DNA from: Calothrix sp. HK-06
Lineage (GTDB): Bacteria; Cyanobacteriota; Cyanobacteriia; Cyanobacteriales; Nostocaceae
Direction: 5' to 3'
Length of the DNA stretch: 64,000 nucleotides
Assembly: GCF_001904745.1 (NCBI RefSeq)
Contig: NZ_MRCD01000007.1
Span: 62,001-126,000 of the forward strand
The translations under genes and the position numbers were made by a program. A model generated the notes under the pieces. It did not search any database. It had not been told where the DNA came from and saw nothing but the letters and a program-made list of their open reading frames with translations. Shown here piece after piece: positions 42,443 to 51,541 of this stretch. Position 1 is the first letter of the stretch. Each line of letters starts with the position of its first letter.

Positions 42443-43113
42443 CTTCTTCTCCTCCGGTGTGCAGTGCGCTGATTAATTCCAAAACCTGTTTGTAAAGTTT
42501 CTTCTAATTGTCGCAAATCAGTGACAAGATAAGTTCCTGCCGCAGAATTAGATAACCACTTGCTAAAACTTGCTAATGGCCTACCAATACTACGCTGTGC
42601 CACCTGAAGTACAAACCAACCAATAATACCGCACCAGAAGACTTGCCATAAAGTTAAACTAGCAGTAATTGAAAATCCTCGCACAAATGCTAATAAATTC
42701 CACAGCGATAGCAAAATTTGAACTGGAATCCCCAAATACGGTAACGCAATAAAGAACGAAAGCAATAACGGTGCCGTTGCTAGTCCCAAAGTGCGATACA
42801 CTACACTAAACTGAACATCTGCTCTAAATAGTAAATTACTAACACCCCAAACGCTCAAAACCCAAAATAAATAACTAAAAGCAAATAATAATGCCGAAAT
42901 TAGTAAACATAAAACAAAACGTAATCTACTAACTCGATTTACAAATAATACAATTGCCTGAGCCAGCGCATTAGAAAGACCCACCAATAACAGCAAAATA
43001 AAAATCGACCTGTTTCCTTGAGGAAAAGTTTCCATCATTTTAAATGCTTCTGGGTTCAGTGTTATTGCTGCAATTACCACTTCCCAAAATTTATATAGTA
43101 CTAGATAACCCAT
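42439..43113 (-). CDS. Yip1-like polytopic membrane protein
   Basis: The 224 residues contain about five hydrophobic segments (IFILLLLVGLSNALAQAIVL, FVLCLLISALLFAFSYLFWV, APLLLSFFIALPYLGIPVQI, ITASLTLWQVFWCGIIGW) with the spacing of Yip1/YIF-type membrane proteins. A basic C terminus (RTAHRRRRR) ends the protein. It is located 10 bp after a secreted protein gene and overlaps the 949-residue gene by 4 bp. Function unknown; it may anchor or export a partner of the cluster. Confidence 0.65.
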   Translation of the reverse strand: MGYLVLYKFWEVVIAAITLNPEAFKMMETFPQGNRSIFILLLLVGLSNALAQAIVLFVNRVSRLRFVLCLLISALLFAFSYLFWVLSVWGVSNLLFRADVQFSVVYRTLGLATAPLLLSFFIALPYLGIPVQILLSLWNLLAFVRGFSITASLTLWQVFWCGIIGWFVLQVAQRSIGRPLASFSKWLSNSAAGTYLVTDLRQLEETLQTGFGINQRTAHRRRRR

Positions 43114-43123
43114 GTATTGGTGC

Positions 43124-43684
43124 CTATCTTGGTTCTAATTTTACAAACATAAACGGAGTATCAGGAGTCACTGAAAACCCATCGAATGAATAATTACCCC
43201 AGGTTTTTTGCTTTTCATCAAAACTACTTAATACCCCATTCACATAAACGTTCTCAGTGGGTTCTTTCCCATATTGACGTACAATGCGTTCTAGAGCAAC
43301 TGGAATCATAAAGTTGTTTCCACTCCCTACATTAGATAATTCATTTCTGGGAATGACTCCTATTTTTGTTGTCGCTCCTTTGCGCGCGTTCAATGCTATA
43401 TTAATTGCATTAAGCGCGCGTTGTACTGTTTGCTGATTTTCCCAAAATAATGTTGTAGTTGAATTTTTAAAAATTTCATTAAATGTCCCGTAGACAAACT
43501 TTGCATTGTAGCGTCGGTTATCAATTGTTAAATTCTTGATTGCTATTATATTTCCTCTTTTGTCTTTAACTAAATTGAAGTTTACGTTTCTTGGCGTAGA
43601 TGTTTGGGCAGGTGTTGAGATTATTGCGCTAGGGTAAAATAATGTTAAGGCGCCTGCTATCAAAAGCGAAAAAGTAATTTTCAT
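43124..43684 (-). CDS. Secreted protein of unknown function
   Basis: The 186-residue product has a signal peptide (KITFSLLIAGALTLFYPSAI, cleavage near STPAQT). The mature part has alternating polar strands: KDKRGNIIAIKNLTIDNRRY, FVYGTFNEIFKNSTTTLFWE, NVYVNGVLSSFDE, FDGFSVTPDTPF. PEP-type and lipobox signals are absent. I recognise no family. It precedes the membrane protein gene by 10 bp and follows the tandem kinase genes by 117 bp on the same strand, so it probably works with the rest of this cluster at the envelope. Confidence 0.6.
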   Translation of the reverse strand: MKITFSLLIAGALTLFYPSAIISTPAQTSTPRNVNFNLVKDKRGNIIAIKNLTIDNRRYNAKFVYGTFNEIFKNSTTTLFWENQQTVQRALNAINIALNARKGATTKIGVIPRNELSNVGSGNNFMIPVALERIVRQYGKEPTENVYVNGVLSSFDEKQKTWGNYSFDGFSVTPDTPFMFVKLEPR

Positions 43685-43801
43685 ATCTATTCAACTATAA
43701 ACTTTATACATAGCCTATATTACTACTCCGTAATATCTGCTGTGATATAAAATTCGATTTGATGATTTATGATTATCCAATCTTTATTGTTAGTAAGCTA
43801 T

Positions 43802-45178
43802 TTATGAAGTTTTTGAGCAGAAGTCATTTACTTCGTGTGCTAACCATTCTAGTTCAACTTCAGATTTTATACTGCCTGTATTAACTTTAAGCTGATATTC
43901 GTTAACACCAGCATGAATAGTTAGCTGTGAATGAACCTCTATATGTTCACCATCGCTATCTTTGGTAAAATGTTTAGGTGTGTAAACTACTTTATCGATA
44001 TTACTTGTAGCTTCTGGACGGGGATTATGAAATTTGGCGCCAAATAATTCATATGTCAAAGATATCTGATATTGATTTAGTCGCAAGCGAGTTTTACCGA
44101 ATAAGCAAAATATTATCCAGGACACCATAAAAACACCTACACCCCAAAATGGTAAGGAAAATAAAGCTAAAGCGATATTTATGAAAGATGGCATACTCAA
44201 GACGCCTGCTGTCCAAGCAAAAATTCCCGCATTCCAAGCAACGGCAAATAATGCGATAAATATTAGCGATACGTCAAGACCCGATGGTGGTATTAATATT
44301 TCTAAGGCATCTGTATTTTTTGTAAGTTGAATTTTGCTCCCGCTTGGCTTGATGGCAGCAGTTACTAGTTGAGATTTTGTTGGTGGCGCCTCTAGTATAT
44401 CTATTGCATAACGTGCAGAATGTAATCTTCTATCTAAACTGGGTTGTGTCATTGACTGTAACCAGTTTGTAAAATCTATACTTAAATTAGTTGCTTGTTT
44501 AAATTGAATTTTTAAATCATTTTGCGGTAGGTCAGCCGGATGTGTACCTGTACAACAGTGAATTAATGTGGCACCTAAACTGTAAAGGTCAGACGCGGGA
44601 ACTGCGCTACCTCCAAATTGTTCGGGCGCCATATACCCATAAGTTCCAACAACGGTATGCTCTAAGTTAGATGATGTGATTGTTTTAACTGCACCAAAAT
44701 CTATTAAATAAACTTGTATATTATCAGGCTTTATATCTAACAATATATTACTGGGTTTGATGTCACGATGAATAACTGGAGGATTTTGTGAGTGTAAATA
44801 AATGAGTATTTCTAAGATTTGTCGTGCAATTTGTTTAACTTCTATCTCTGTAAAACTATGCCCTTGTTTAAGATGTTGTTCTAAGGTTGGAGAATTTATA
44901 TAGGTTTGGACAAGGGCAAAATATCCAGGTGTTTGGGAGTCAAAACTATCTATGTAGCGCGCAAGCTTAGGGTGCGTTAAGTTTTTCAAAATTTGCACTT
45001 CGCGTTCAAACAGCTTTAAATCATCCCACTCAAATTCGTCATTGAATAACAGTAGCTTGATAACGACGGTTTCTTGTGTCCTCAAGTCCCGTGCTAGTAA
45101 AGTTCTTCTACCAGCTTTCTTACTCAGTTCGCTTTGAATTTCGTAATTTCCCAGTATTTTGCCAATTATATTTTTCAC
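43802..45178 (-). CDS. Serine/threonine protein kinase with C-terminal membrane domain (copy 2)
   Basis: The 458-residue Hanks-type kinase keeps the VIK lysine (Lys41), catalytic HRDIKPSN (His137-Asp139), DFG (160-162, as DFGAVK) and APEQF (184-188). The glycine-rich loop is unusual: KKAGRRTLLARD instead of GxGxxG. After the kinase domain (about 270) come two or three membrane segments (LDVSLIFIALFAVAWNAGIF, INIALALFSLPFWGVGVF). A soluble beta-rich tail with LTYELFGAKF follows. It is a tandem duplicate of the next gene (20 bp apart). Confidence 0.9.
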   Translation of the reverse strand: MKNIIGKILGNYEIQSELSKKAGRRTLLARDLRTQETVVIKLLLFNDEFEWDDLKLFEREVQILKNLTHPKLARYIDSFDSQTPGYFALVQTYINSPTLEQHLKQGHSFTEIEVKQIARQILEILIYLHSQNPPVIHRDIKPSNILLDIKPDNIQVYLIDFGAVKTITSSNLEHTVVGTYGYMAPEQFGGSAVPASDLYSLGATLIHCCTGTHPADLPQNDLKIQFKQATNLSIDFTNWLQSMTQPSLDRRLHSARYAIDILEAPPTKSQLVTAAIKPSGSKIQLTKNTDALEILIPPSGLDVSLIFIALFAVAWNAGIFAWTAGVLSMPSFINIALALFSLPFWGVGVFMVSWIIFCLFGKTRLRLNQYQISLTYELFGAKFHNPRPEATSNIDKVVYTPKHFTKDSDGEHIEVHSQLTIHAGVNEYQLKVNTGSIKSEVELEWLAHEVNDFCSKTS

Positions 45179-45197
45179 TCTAAACCCCTACTAGTAA

Positions 45198-46577
45198 TTA
45201 CTCTTTGGTAATACTCAAACCCAACCAATTACTTAGTTCGTGTGCTAACCATTGCACTTCAGCTTCGGTGTTGACGCCACCACCAATTCCACAAATTTGA
45301 TACTTTTGTTTTCCTGCCCATAGAATAAGCTGCGGGGGTATTTCTATTTTGGTGCCGAGAAAGTCAGATTTATATTGCTGAGGAATATATACTATTTTGG
45401 TTATTTCTTCTCTTTTAGCTTTGTGAAACCGAGGTAGTTTGAAACCTAGAATTTCCCAATTCAAAGCTAGCTGAGTTCGGTTGAGTTTTAAGCGGATGCT
45501 GAGAAACAAGGCAAATAATACGGTGTTACCCATCAAAAAACTGGCGCCCCAAAAAGGTAAGGACATGATACCAAGTATTAAGTTAGCGGGGAAGGGTATG
45601 GTCATTACACCGAGTGTCCACAATAAAATAAACGAGTTCCAGCCAATAGCGAACAAGCTTCCCAAACCGAATAACGGATGAAACCCAACAGGGGGAATAA
45701 ATATTTCAAAACTATCACTGTCTTTTTTCAGACGAATTTTACTTACTAATGGTTTTTTGACGGTTAATGGTGCATAATCACGGTTTAGTACTTCTATAGC
45801 TTCGCGCGCAGTGGAGATACGTTTTTCCAAACTCGGTTCGACCATTAGCCGTAACCAATGAGCAAAACCTACACTAATATTGGTGAGATGCTCAAACTTC
45901 AATCTTAAATCTTGCTGAGGTAAGTTTGCTGGATGTATACCTGTTAAAAGATAAATTAATGTGGCGCCTAAACTATAAAGGTCTGAACTTGGAACAGTGC
46001 GACCACTAAATTGTTCGGGTGGCATATACCCATAAGTACCCACAATAGTTATTGTGCCACCTTCAGTAGCAGCGATGTTTTGCACTGAGCCAAAGTCAAC
46101 TAAATATACTTTTCCTGGGCTATTACCTGACCTATCACCAAGCAAAATATTACTGGGTTTGATGTCACGGTGAATAACTGGGGGGTGCTGGGAGTGAAGA
46201 TAAATCAAGATTTCTAGAAGTGATAAAGCTATTTCTTTGACTTCTGCTTCCGAAAAACTACGCCCCAACGTGGTATATTGTTCAAGAGTTTTTGCTTCTA
46301 TATAAGTTTGAACAAGCGCAAACCCCTTTTGTTCAGGATTATTAACTTCAAAATAATCTATATAACTGGGTATCGCTGAATGCTTAAGAGTTTTGAGAGA
46401 AAGAGCTTCACGCTCAAATAGCTTTAAATCGTCCCACTCAAAGTCATTACTAAAGGATAATAGCTTAATGACTACTTGCTGATTTAATTGTGAGTCACGA
46501 GCTAACAGAGTACGTCTTCCTGCTTTTTTACCTAACTGCTGTATTATCTCATAGCGTCCCAGCATTGAATTTGTCAT
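45198..46577 (-). CDS. Serine/threonine protein kinase with C-terminal membrane domain (copy 1)
   Basis: The 459 residues have the same plan as the neighbour. The glycine-loop segment KKAGRRTLLARD is again atypical, Lys38 is in VVIKLL, HRDIKPSN lies at 136-143, DFG at 161-163 (DFGSVQ), and the APE motif is PPEQF. Membrane segments (FGLGSLFAIGWNSFILLWTL and the next LILGIMSLPFWGASFLMG) precede a conserved C-terminal tail ending in WLAHELSNWLG. As the first gene of the cluster it probably has the promoter. The two kinases may phosphorylate each other or envelope partners. Confidence 0.9.
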   Translation of the reverse strand: MTNSMLGRYEIIQQLGKKAGRRTLLARDSQLNQQVVIKLLSFSNDFEWDDLKLFEREALSLKTLKHSAIPSYIDYFEVNNPEQKGFALVQTYIEAKTLEQYTTLGRSFSEAEVKEIALSLLEILIYLHSQHPPVIHRDIKPSNILLGDRSGNSPGKVYLVDFGSVQNIAATEGGTITIVGTYGYMPPEQFSGRTVPSSDLYSLGATLIYLLTGIHPANLPQQDLRLKFEHLTNISVGFAHWLRLMVEPSLEKRISTAREAIEVLNRDYAPLTVKKPLVSKIRLKKDSDSFEIFIPPVGFHPLFGLGSLFAIGWNSFILLWTLGVMTIPFPANLILGIMSLPFWGASFLMGNTVLFALFLSIRLKLNRTQLALNWEILGFKLPRFHKAKREEITKIVYIPQQYKSDFLGTKIEIPPQLILWAGKQKYQICGIGGGVNTEAEVQWLAHELSNWLGLSITKE

Positions 46578-46753
46578 TACTTGCTTATAAATATAGATGA
46601 TTATGTTGATTTATGAATATCTATTAATACAATAGCCTGTGTACAAATTTCGTGCTGTTGTTGCGCTTAGAGATAGATATGTAAAGATAACTGGAGAGCG
46701 GTGTTCGCTCTTAACGGGTTAGTCGTGCTTTTATTAATGGGTAAATTTTTATT

Positions 46754-47356
46754 ATGACTTCTAAACTTTGGTCTTATGTTACTCCTGGTATCCCTGATGA
46801 TTTATTCGACAATTTACCGGGTATTCCCTTAAGTCCACGCGAAATTAGATTACAGTTATTGTCACAATTACGACTGAAGTCTGATTCAGTGTTGTGGGAT
46901 ATTGGTGCAGGAACGGGAACTATTCCAGTTGAAGCAGGATTGTTGTGTTCACAGGGTAAAATTGTTGCTGTTGAACGTGATGAAGAAGTAGCAAATTTAA
47001 TACGACGTAACTGTGAACGGTTTGAAGTTGAAAACGTTGAAGTTATTGAAGGAAGCGCACCTGAATGCTTACACGACTTAAAAGCGGCGCCGGACAGAGT
47101 ATGTATCGAAGGGGGACGCGCTATCAGTGAAATTATGCAGGCAGCATGGAGTTATTTACCTGCATCGGGTCGAGTCGTGGCAACAGCTGCTAATCTAGAG
47201 AGTCTGTATACTATTTCTCAAAGCTTTGCTCAATTACGAGCGGTAAATATCGAAGTCGTTCAATCTTCTGTTAACCGCTTAGAAATGCGTGGTTTTTCTC
47301 AAGCTTTTGCTGCTGTAGACCCGATTTTTATTTTGAGCGGGGAAAAATTAGATTAA
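46754..47356 (+). CDS. cbiT: Cobalt-precorrin-6B C15-methyltransferase / decarboxylase subunit CbiT
   Basis: CbiT decarboxylates and methylates at C15 of a cobalamin precursor. The 200 residues include the SAM-binding motif WDIGAGTGTIPVEAG (about 49-63), VAVERDEEVANLIRRNC, and the family start WSYVTPGIPDDLFDNLPGIP. This is a stand-alone CbiT, as in many cyanobacteria, rather than a CobL fusion. The gene stands alone upstream of cdsA (40 bp), perhaps co-transcribed. No cobalamin riboswitch was seen in the 176-bp spacer. Confidence 0.93.
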   Translation: MTSKLWSYVTPGIPDDLFDNLPGIPLSPREIRLQLLSQLRLKSDSVLWDIGAGTGTIPVEAGLLCSQGKIVAVERDEEVANLIRRNCERFEVENVEVIEGSAPECLHDLKAAPDRVCIEGGRAISEIMQAAWSYLPASGRVVATAANLESLYTISQSFAQLRAVNIEVVQSSVNRLEMRGFSQAFAAVDPIFILSGEKLD

Positions 47357-47395
47357 TTAAATTAACAAATAAAATAAATTGTTTAGTAATAGGAG

Positions 47396-48343
47396 ATGCA
47401 AAAAGTGGCGAATCAATCAAAAATCCATAATCCACAATCTACAATCAAAAATCAGGCCGTTCCTTGGACTCGGATTTTTAGTGGAGTCGTTGCAATCGCA
47501 GTTGCCCTTACTGCTACGCTTTTAGGTGGCTGGTATTTTACGTTTGTTTATGCGGTGATTATTTATCTTGGTCAAAACGAGTTTTTTGACCTCGTGCGTG
47601 CTAAAGGTATTGCACCTGCTGCCAAAACTACCCTTGCCGTCAGTCTCACTCTGCTCGGAATTTGTACTGTTGATGGAAATCTTGCTGATGCAGTAATGCC
47701 TATTGCTGGTACTTTTATTTGTTTTTACTTACTTTTTCAACCGAAAATTGCCACTATCGCTGATATTTCTGCTTCTATATTAGGTTTGTTTTATACAGGA
47801 TATTTGCCTTCTTATTGGGTAAGATTACGACAAATTAATAGTGCTAGTGCCGCTAATTTACCTTTGGGTGGTTATTTCCCATCTTCTTGGAGTGATTTAT
47901 TTGATAGAGCTAATGTAACTTCTATACCTCAAGGTTTAAGTGTTACTGTTGTCACGTTTTTATGTATTTGGGCTTCTGATATCGGCGCCTATTTTGTTGG
48001 TAAATATTTTGGTAAAACTCCGCTATCGGGCATTAGTCCGAAGAAAACAGTCGAAGGCGCCTTGTTTGGTATAGGTGGCAGTGTTACTGTTGCAATAATT
48101 AGCACGTACTATCTCAAATTTCCGCAATTTTTACTAACAGGCGCCGCGTTAGGATTATTAATTGGTATCGCAAGCCTTTTAGGTGACTTAACCGAGTCGA
48201 TGCTCAAACGCGATGCTGGGGTAAAAGACTCCGGACAATTAATTCCCGGTCATGGTGGCATTTTAGACCGTACTGACAGCTACATTTTTACAGCGCCACT
48301 CGTATACTACTTTGTAACACTCTTACTACCACTATTTAACTAG
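47396..48343 (+). CDS. cdsA: Phosphatidate cytidylyltransferase
   Basis: CdsA converts phosphatidic acid and CTP to CDP-diacylglycerol, the entry to phosphatidylglycerol synthesis in thylakoid and plasma membranes. The 315-residue protein has several membrane helices and the family signature near the C terminus (PGHGGILDRTDSYIFTAPLV), preceded by SDIGAYFVGKYFGKTPLSGI and SPKKTVEGALFG. The N-terminal 30 residues are Gln/Asn-rich and poorly conserved; a later start is possible, such as the one near WTRIFSGV. An atypical 'ATG CAA' start with the GGAG-like AGGAG upstream supports 47396. Confidence 0.93.
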   Translation: MQKVANQSKIHNPQSTIKNQAVPWTRIFSGVVAIAVALTATLLGGWYFTFVYAVIIYLGQNEFFDLVRAKGIAPAAKTTLAVSLTLLGICTVDGNLADAVMPIAGTFICFYLLFQPKIATIADISASILGLFYTGYLPSYWVRLRQINSASAANLPLGGYFPSSWSDLFDRANVTSIPQGLSVTVVTFLCIWASDIGAYFVGKYFGKTPLSGISPKKTVEGALFGIGGSVTVAIISTYYLKFPQFLLTGAALGLLIGIASLLGDLTESMLKRDAGVKDSGQLIPGHGGILDRTDSYIFTAPLVYYFVTLLLPLFN

Positions 48344-48491
48344 TAACCGATATTCTATAGATACGCAAAATATGAACTATTACTTTTACTAATAGATCAA
48401 TTAAGATTTCCTTAACGTTTTTTGGTAAAAGTAAAGATAGTATTTGTGCTTACATAGCACTATTTGTTAGTCAACAGAGCAGGTGGAAACT

Positions 48492-49370
48492 ATGTTAGTG
48501 TGCCAGTCCCCAGCAGCTGATGTGACAAAAGTAGAAAGTCGCAGAAGAATTTTACCCGTACCGCCATCAATATCTAGCCATAAGGCAGGGTGGGAAAACA
48601 TCTGTCTAGAGTATTATCAGCTTCCAGCGTTTGAAATACCAGCGCATTACCAAAACGATTACACCATCGTAATTCATATTTCTTGTCAGCGTTTAAAAAG
48701 AAAGTTAGATGAATGCTTTTGTACTGAGGATATCAAGGTTGGGGACATCGCAGTAGTTCCTCCAGGTGTAATTCACTCTTATACAACACAAAAGTCAGAG
48801 TTAATTATTTTGACGCTTTCAGAAAAGTTAATATCCCAAGCTAAGAGTAAAGATTTTGAAGACGCTGAGGTTGTACCACACTTTGCTAAACCAGACCCAC
48901 TCATTTATCAAATTGGGGTAGCGCTCAAAGCCACATTAACATCAAGTGCTGTAAGTAGTTATGCTTATGCTGAATCGATGGGCACAGCATTAGCAGCGCA
49001 TCTATTTCAAAACTACTCAGTACGCAAACAACAATGTCACGAATGTTGTAAAGGTTTACCGTCATCGAAGTTGCTCAAAATCAACCAGTTTATTTGTAAC
49101 CACTTGTCAGAAGATTTGTTAATTGGTTCAATGGCACGAGAGATTGGCATGAGCAAGTATCATTTCGCGCGTTTATTTAAAGAATCGACAGGAATGTCTC
49201 CTTATCAATATTTAATAAAATGTCGCATCGAACGTGCTAGAATACTTCTCCGAGATAAAACGGCAAGAATTTCTGAAGTCGCTTCGACTGTTGGATTTAG
49301 CGACCAAAGTCAATTTACAAGACACTTCAAACGCTTAGTAGGAGCGACACCACAACAAGTTAGAAGTTAG
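48492..49370 (+). CDS. AraC-family transcriptional regulator
   Basis: The C-terminal part (about 190-292) is a complete AraC/XylS double helix-turn-helix: MAREIGMSKYHFARLFKEST, GMSPYQYLIKCRIERARILL, and ISEVASTVGFSDQSQFTRHF. The N-terminal part (about 20-170) is a cupin-like sensor region (IKVGDIAVVPPGVIHSYTTQ). Cys-rich motifs (CRHECCKG-like, QCHECCKGLP) lie between the domains. The ATG at 48492 is preferred over GTG 48483 because AGGTGG sits 5 bases upstream. Target genes and ligand are unknown; no clear partner is beside it. Confidence 0.88.
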   Translation: MLVCQSPAADVTKVESRRRILPVPPSISSHKAGWENICLEYYQLPAFEIPAHYQNDYTIVIHISCQRLKRKLDECFCTEDIKVGDIAVVPPGVIHSYTTQKSELIILTLSEKLISQAKSKDFEDAEVVPHFAKPDPLIYQIGVALKATLTSSAVSSYAYAESMGTALAAHLFQNYSVRKQQCHECCKGLPSSKLLKINQFICNHLSEDLLIGSMAREIGMSKYHFARLFKESTGMSPYQYLIKCRIERARILLRDKTARISEVASTVGFSDQSQFTRHFKRLVGATPQQVRS

Positions 49371-49677
49371 CAATTGTAAAGACGAGACATGTCACGTCTC
49401 CTTATAGCAAGAATCTTCTAATAAAAAAGCAACAATCTTCTATACAACGGCGCCCACTGTTTAATATTGTTTGATTAAGTGTGTAAGTCCCAATTAATCG
49501 GTTAGTGGTTTTCAGCCCAAGGTGATCCCCGTTACTTCCTTTTAAGGTAGTTCGAGGTAATCTTTGCATAAGCAAACAGTTTTGAGGTGTATAAATACTA
49601 CACTTAGGCTGAGTGCATATGACTCAGGTGCTGTACCACTTTTTAATTTATTGCTGTGTTAAGTTCTGGAGACAGCA
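49371..49677. other. Spacer after the AraC gene
   Basis: No gene is certain. It contains the 20-bp AGACG palindrome (49380-49399), a GGCGCC site (49448) and an imperfect inverted repeat CTGAGT-GCATAT-GACTCAG near 49608. The last part precedes a weak ORF at 49678 with GGAG upstream. Confidence 0.4.
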
Positions 49678-49863
49678 ATGAATGGTATAAGCAAACCTCA
49701 CTTCAATAGTAGTCGTATTATGTACGAATCAAAACTGTTATTGCTTTTGTTTGATGAATGCTCCTTCTTGCGGCGCCTAGGGTATGATGAAAACAGAGCA
49801 TCGGATATTGAAGTTTTCGATTTCATATCGAAACGCTTCATATCTAAATGTACTGAGAATTAA
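49678..49863 (+). CDS. Small hypothetical protein
   Basis: A 61-residue frame (MNGISKPHFNSSRIMYESKL, then LLLLFDECSFLRRLGYDENR) begins after CTGGAGACAGCA, an acceptable Shine-Dalgarno, and ends two bases before the convergent DUF2993 gene. It has a short Leu-rich patch but no signal. I do not recognise it; its composition is compatible with a real small protein, but chance is possible. Confidence 0.35.
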   Translation: MNGISKPHFNSSRIMYESKLLLLLFDECSFLRRLGYDENRASDIEVFDFISKRFISKCTEN

Positions 49864-49864
49864 T

Positions 49865-50578
49865 TTAGGGGTTGATATTAATTCGCCCGTATACTGTAAC
49901 TTTGCCTGGTATAAGCTCTAATTCTTTAATGTCAACATCGGAACCAAGGTCAAAATGTTGTCCCTTTTTGCTGTGTTCGTATTGCCCTAGCTTGTCAGTA
50001 GGAGTGAGCTTTAACTCATGACTATTAATTAGTTCTAAATCAATACCAATTTCTAACGGTGCTTCAAGCTTGGTGTTGGTTTCAGTAGCTGGATTCGCAA
50101 AAAGTATAAATTGGTTGTTGCTAAGAATAATTTTTTGCCAGATAATAGATTTGGAATTTTTCGTAAGTTCTGGTATAAGTTGTAGCAATACGTCATTCAA
50201 TGCCCCTGATAATAATGCAGATGTCAAAGAGGCGTTTACGTCTTTTTCCTCTAGAACTAAGGTACCAGTTACTGGTATTGCTTCTGACAGTCGAAGCGGT
50301 TGTCCCTTAAGTATAGAGCCAGTATTAATGCGTATATTTTCAGCGGTTAATTGAATTGAGGAGAGGTGAAGACCTTGGTATACGGCGCTACTAGCAAACA
50401 CAGAAACAGAAGGAATTCTGCCAGATAAAAGTTGACGGTCACTAGCTTGGATATCGATGTCTAACTCTTGGATGTCGGTAACTTGAGAGCGCACGAACAA
50501 TTTGAGGGCGCCTTTGAGAACAGTAGTAATAACTCTGATTTTGGGTGTAATTTTATTCTCTGTTTGATTTTGTGACAT
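49865..50578 (-). CDS. DUF2993 (LmeA-like) domain-containing protein
   Basis: The 237-residue protein is of the DUF2993 family, related to the LmeA phospholipid-binding proteins. Marks: VRSQVTDIQELDIDIQASDR, LLSGRIPSVSVFASSAVYQG, LHLSSIQLTAENIRINTGSI, LKLTPTDKLGQ and a conserved end ELELIPGKVTVYGRININP. Beta-strand-rich; no signal peptide is evident. In cyanobacteria the function is unknown; lipid binding at the envelope is an inference. It is a single gene, convergent with the weak ORF upstream. Confidence 0.85.
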   Translation of the reverse strand: MSQNQTENKITPKIRVITTVLKGALKLFVRSQVTDIQELDIDIQASDRQLLSGRIPSVSVFASSAVYQGLHLSSIQLTAENIRINTGSILKGQPLRLSEAIPVTGTLVLEEKDVNASLTSALLSGALNDVLLQLIPELTKNSKSIIWQKIILSNNQFILFANPATETNTKLEAPLEIGIDLELINSHELKLTPTDKLGQYEHSKKGQHFDLGSDVDIKELELIPGKVTVYGRININP

Positions 50579-50739
50579 TTAAGTAACTCAGTAAACAACA
50601 AACAACCATGAACATTAAATTTAGTCTATACACTAAGCCTAATTAAACAATTTTTAACTGTAACATTGGACTCTATTAAGTACAGTGTCTAACATATATT
50701 ATTTACTTACCATTGTTCGCTTAACGCAGTATTATTATC

Positions 50740-51492
50740 ATGGAGGCTAGGTTACAAAAAGTACTTTCGCAGTGGGGTATTGCTTCACGTCGTCAAGCTG
50801 AAGAAATGATTCGGCAGTCACGAGTGCGGATAAATGGAGCATTAGCAGAAGTAGGGCAAAAAGTAGACCCACAACGCGATGTTATTACCGTTGACGGAAA
50901 AGCAATAGCTACAACCGAACGTCCATCTTTAATATATTTATTGCTAAATAAACCAGTTGGAGTAGTGTCAACTTGCGATGATCCCCAAGGACGAATAACA
51001 GTACTAGACTTGTTGCCAAAAGAATTGAGTTCGGGTCTAGGTATTCATCCGGTGGGTCGTCTGGATGCAGAATCAACTGGAGCGTTAATTTTAACGAATG
51101 ATGGTGATTTAACGTATTCGTTAACTCATCCAAAACATAGTATTCCTAAAACTTATCGCGTATTGGTGCAAGGACAAGTCAACAATGCTGTACTTACATC
51201 ATGGCGCCAAGGGGTAATGCTTGACGGCAGAAAAACTAGACAAGCTTCTGTGCGTGTTGTCAAAAGAATGCCAACACAAACGAGGTTAGAAATAGTTTTG
51301 AAAGAGGGTCGGAATCGCCAAATTCGCAGGGTAGCAGAGCAATTAGGACATCCAGTAATTGAACTACATCGTACCGCTATCGGTTCTATTGAGTTACAAA
51401 AAACAGGACAGTCTTCGTTGGCAGAGGGTTCCTATCGTTATTTAAAAGATTTTGAAATTCGCAGTTTGCATTCATATATAGAAGCGGATTAG
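50740..51492 (+). CDS. RsuA/RluB-family pseudouridine synthase
   Basis: The 250-residue protein has an N-terminal S4 RNA-binding domain (about 1-60, LQKVLSQWGIASRRQAEEMI) and a catalytic domain with VGRLDAESTGALILTNDGDL (about 107-126), where the aspartate is the nucleophile. TTRLEIVLKEGRNRQIRR-like and HPVIELHR blocks complete the fold. The family converts a specific uridine to pseudouridine in 16S or 23S rRNA. Which target (RsuA or RluB) is not decidable here. It precedes the RodZ-like gene by about 50 bp and may be co-transcribed. Confidence 0.9.
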   Translation: MEARLQKVLSQWGIASRRQAEEMIRQSRVRINGALAEVGQKVDPQRDVITVDGKAIATTERPSLIYLLLNKPVGVVSTCDDPQGRITVLDLLPKELSSGLGIHPVGRLDAESTGALILTNDGDLTYSLTHPKHSIPKTYRVLVQGQVNNAVLTSWRQGVMLDGRKTRQASVRVVKRMPTQTRLEIVLKEGRNRQIRRVAEQLGHPVIELHRTAIGSIELQKTGQSSLAEGSYRYLKDFEIRSLHSYIEAD

Positions 51493-51541
51493 TGAAATTA
51501 GATTCCTATTGATGATTAAGGCAGGCTAAGGAGTGAAAAAC

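Noticed and set aside
46578-46753. Cobalamin riboswitch before cbiT
   Set aside because: No B12-box-like sequence was recognised in the short spacer.
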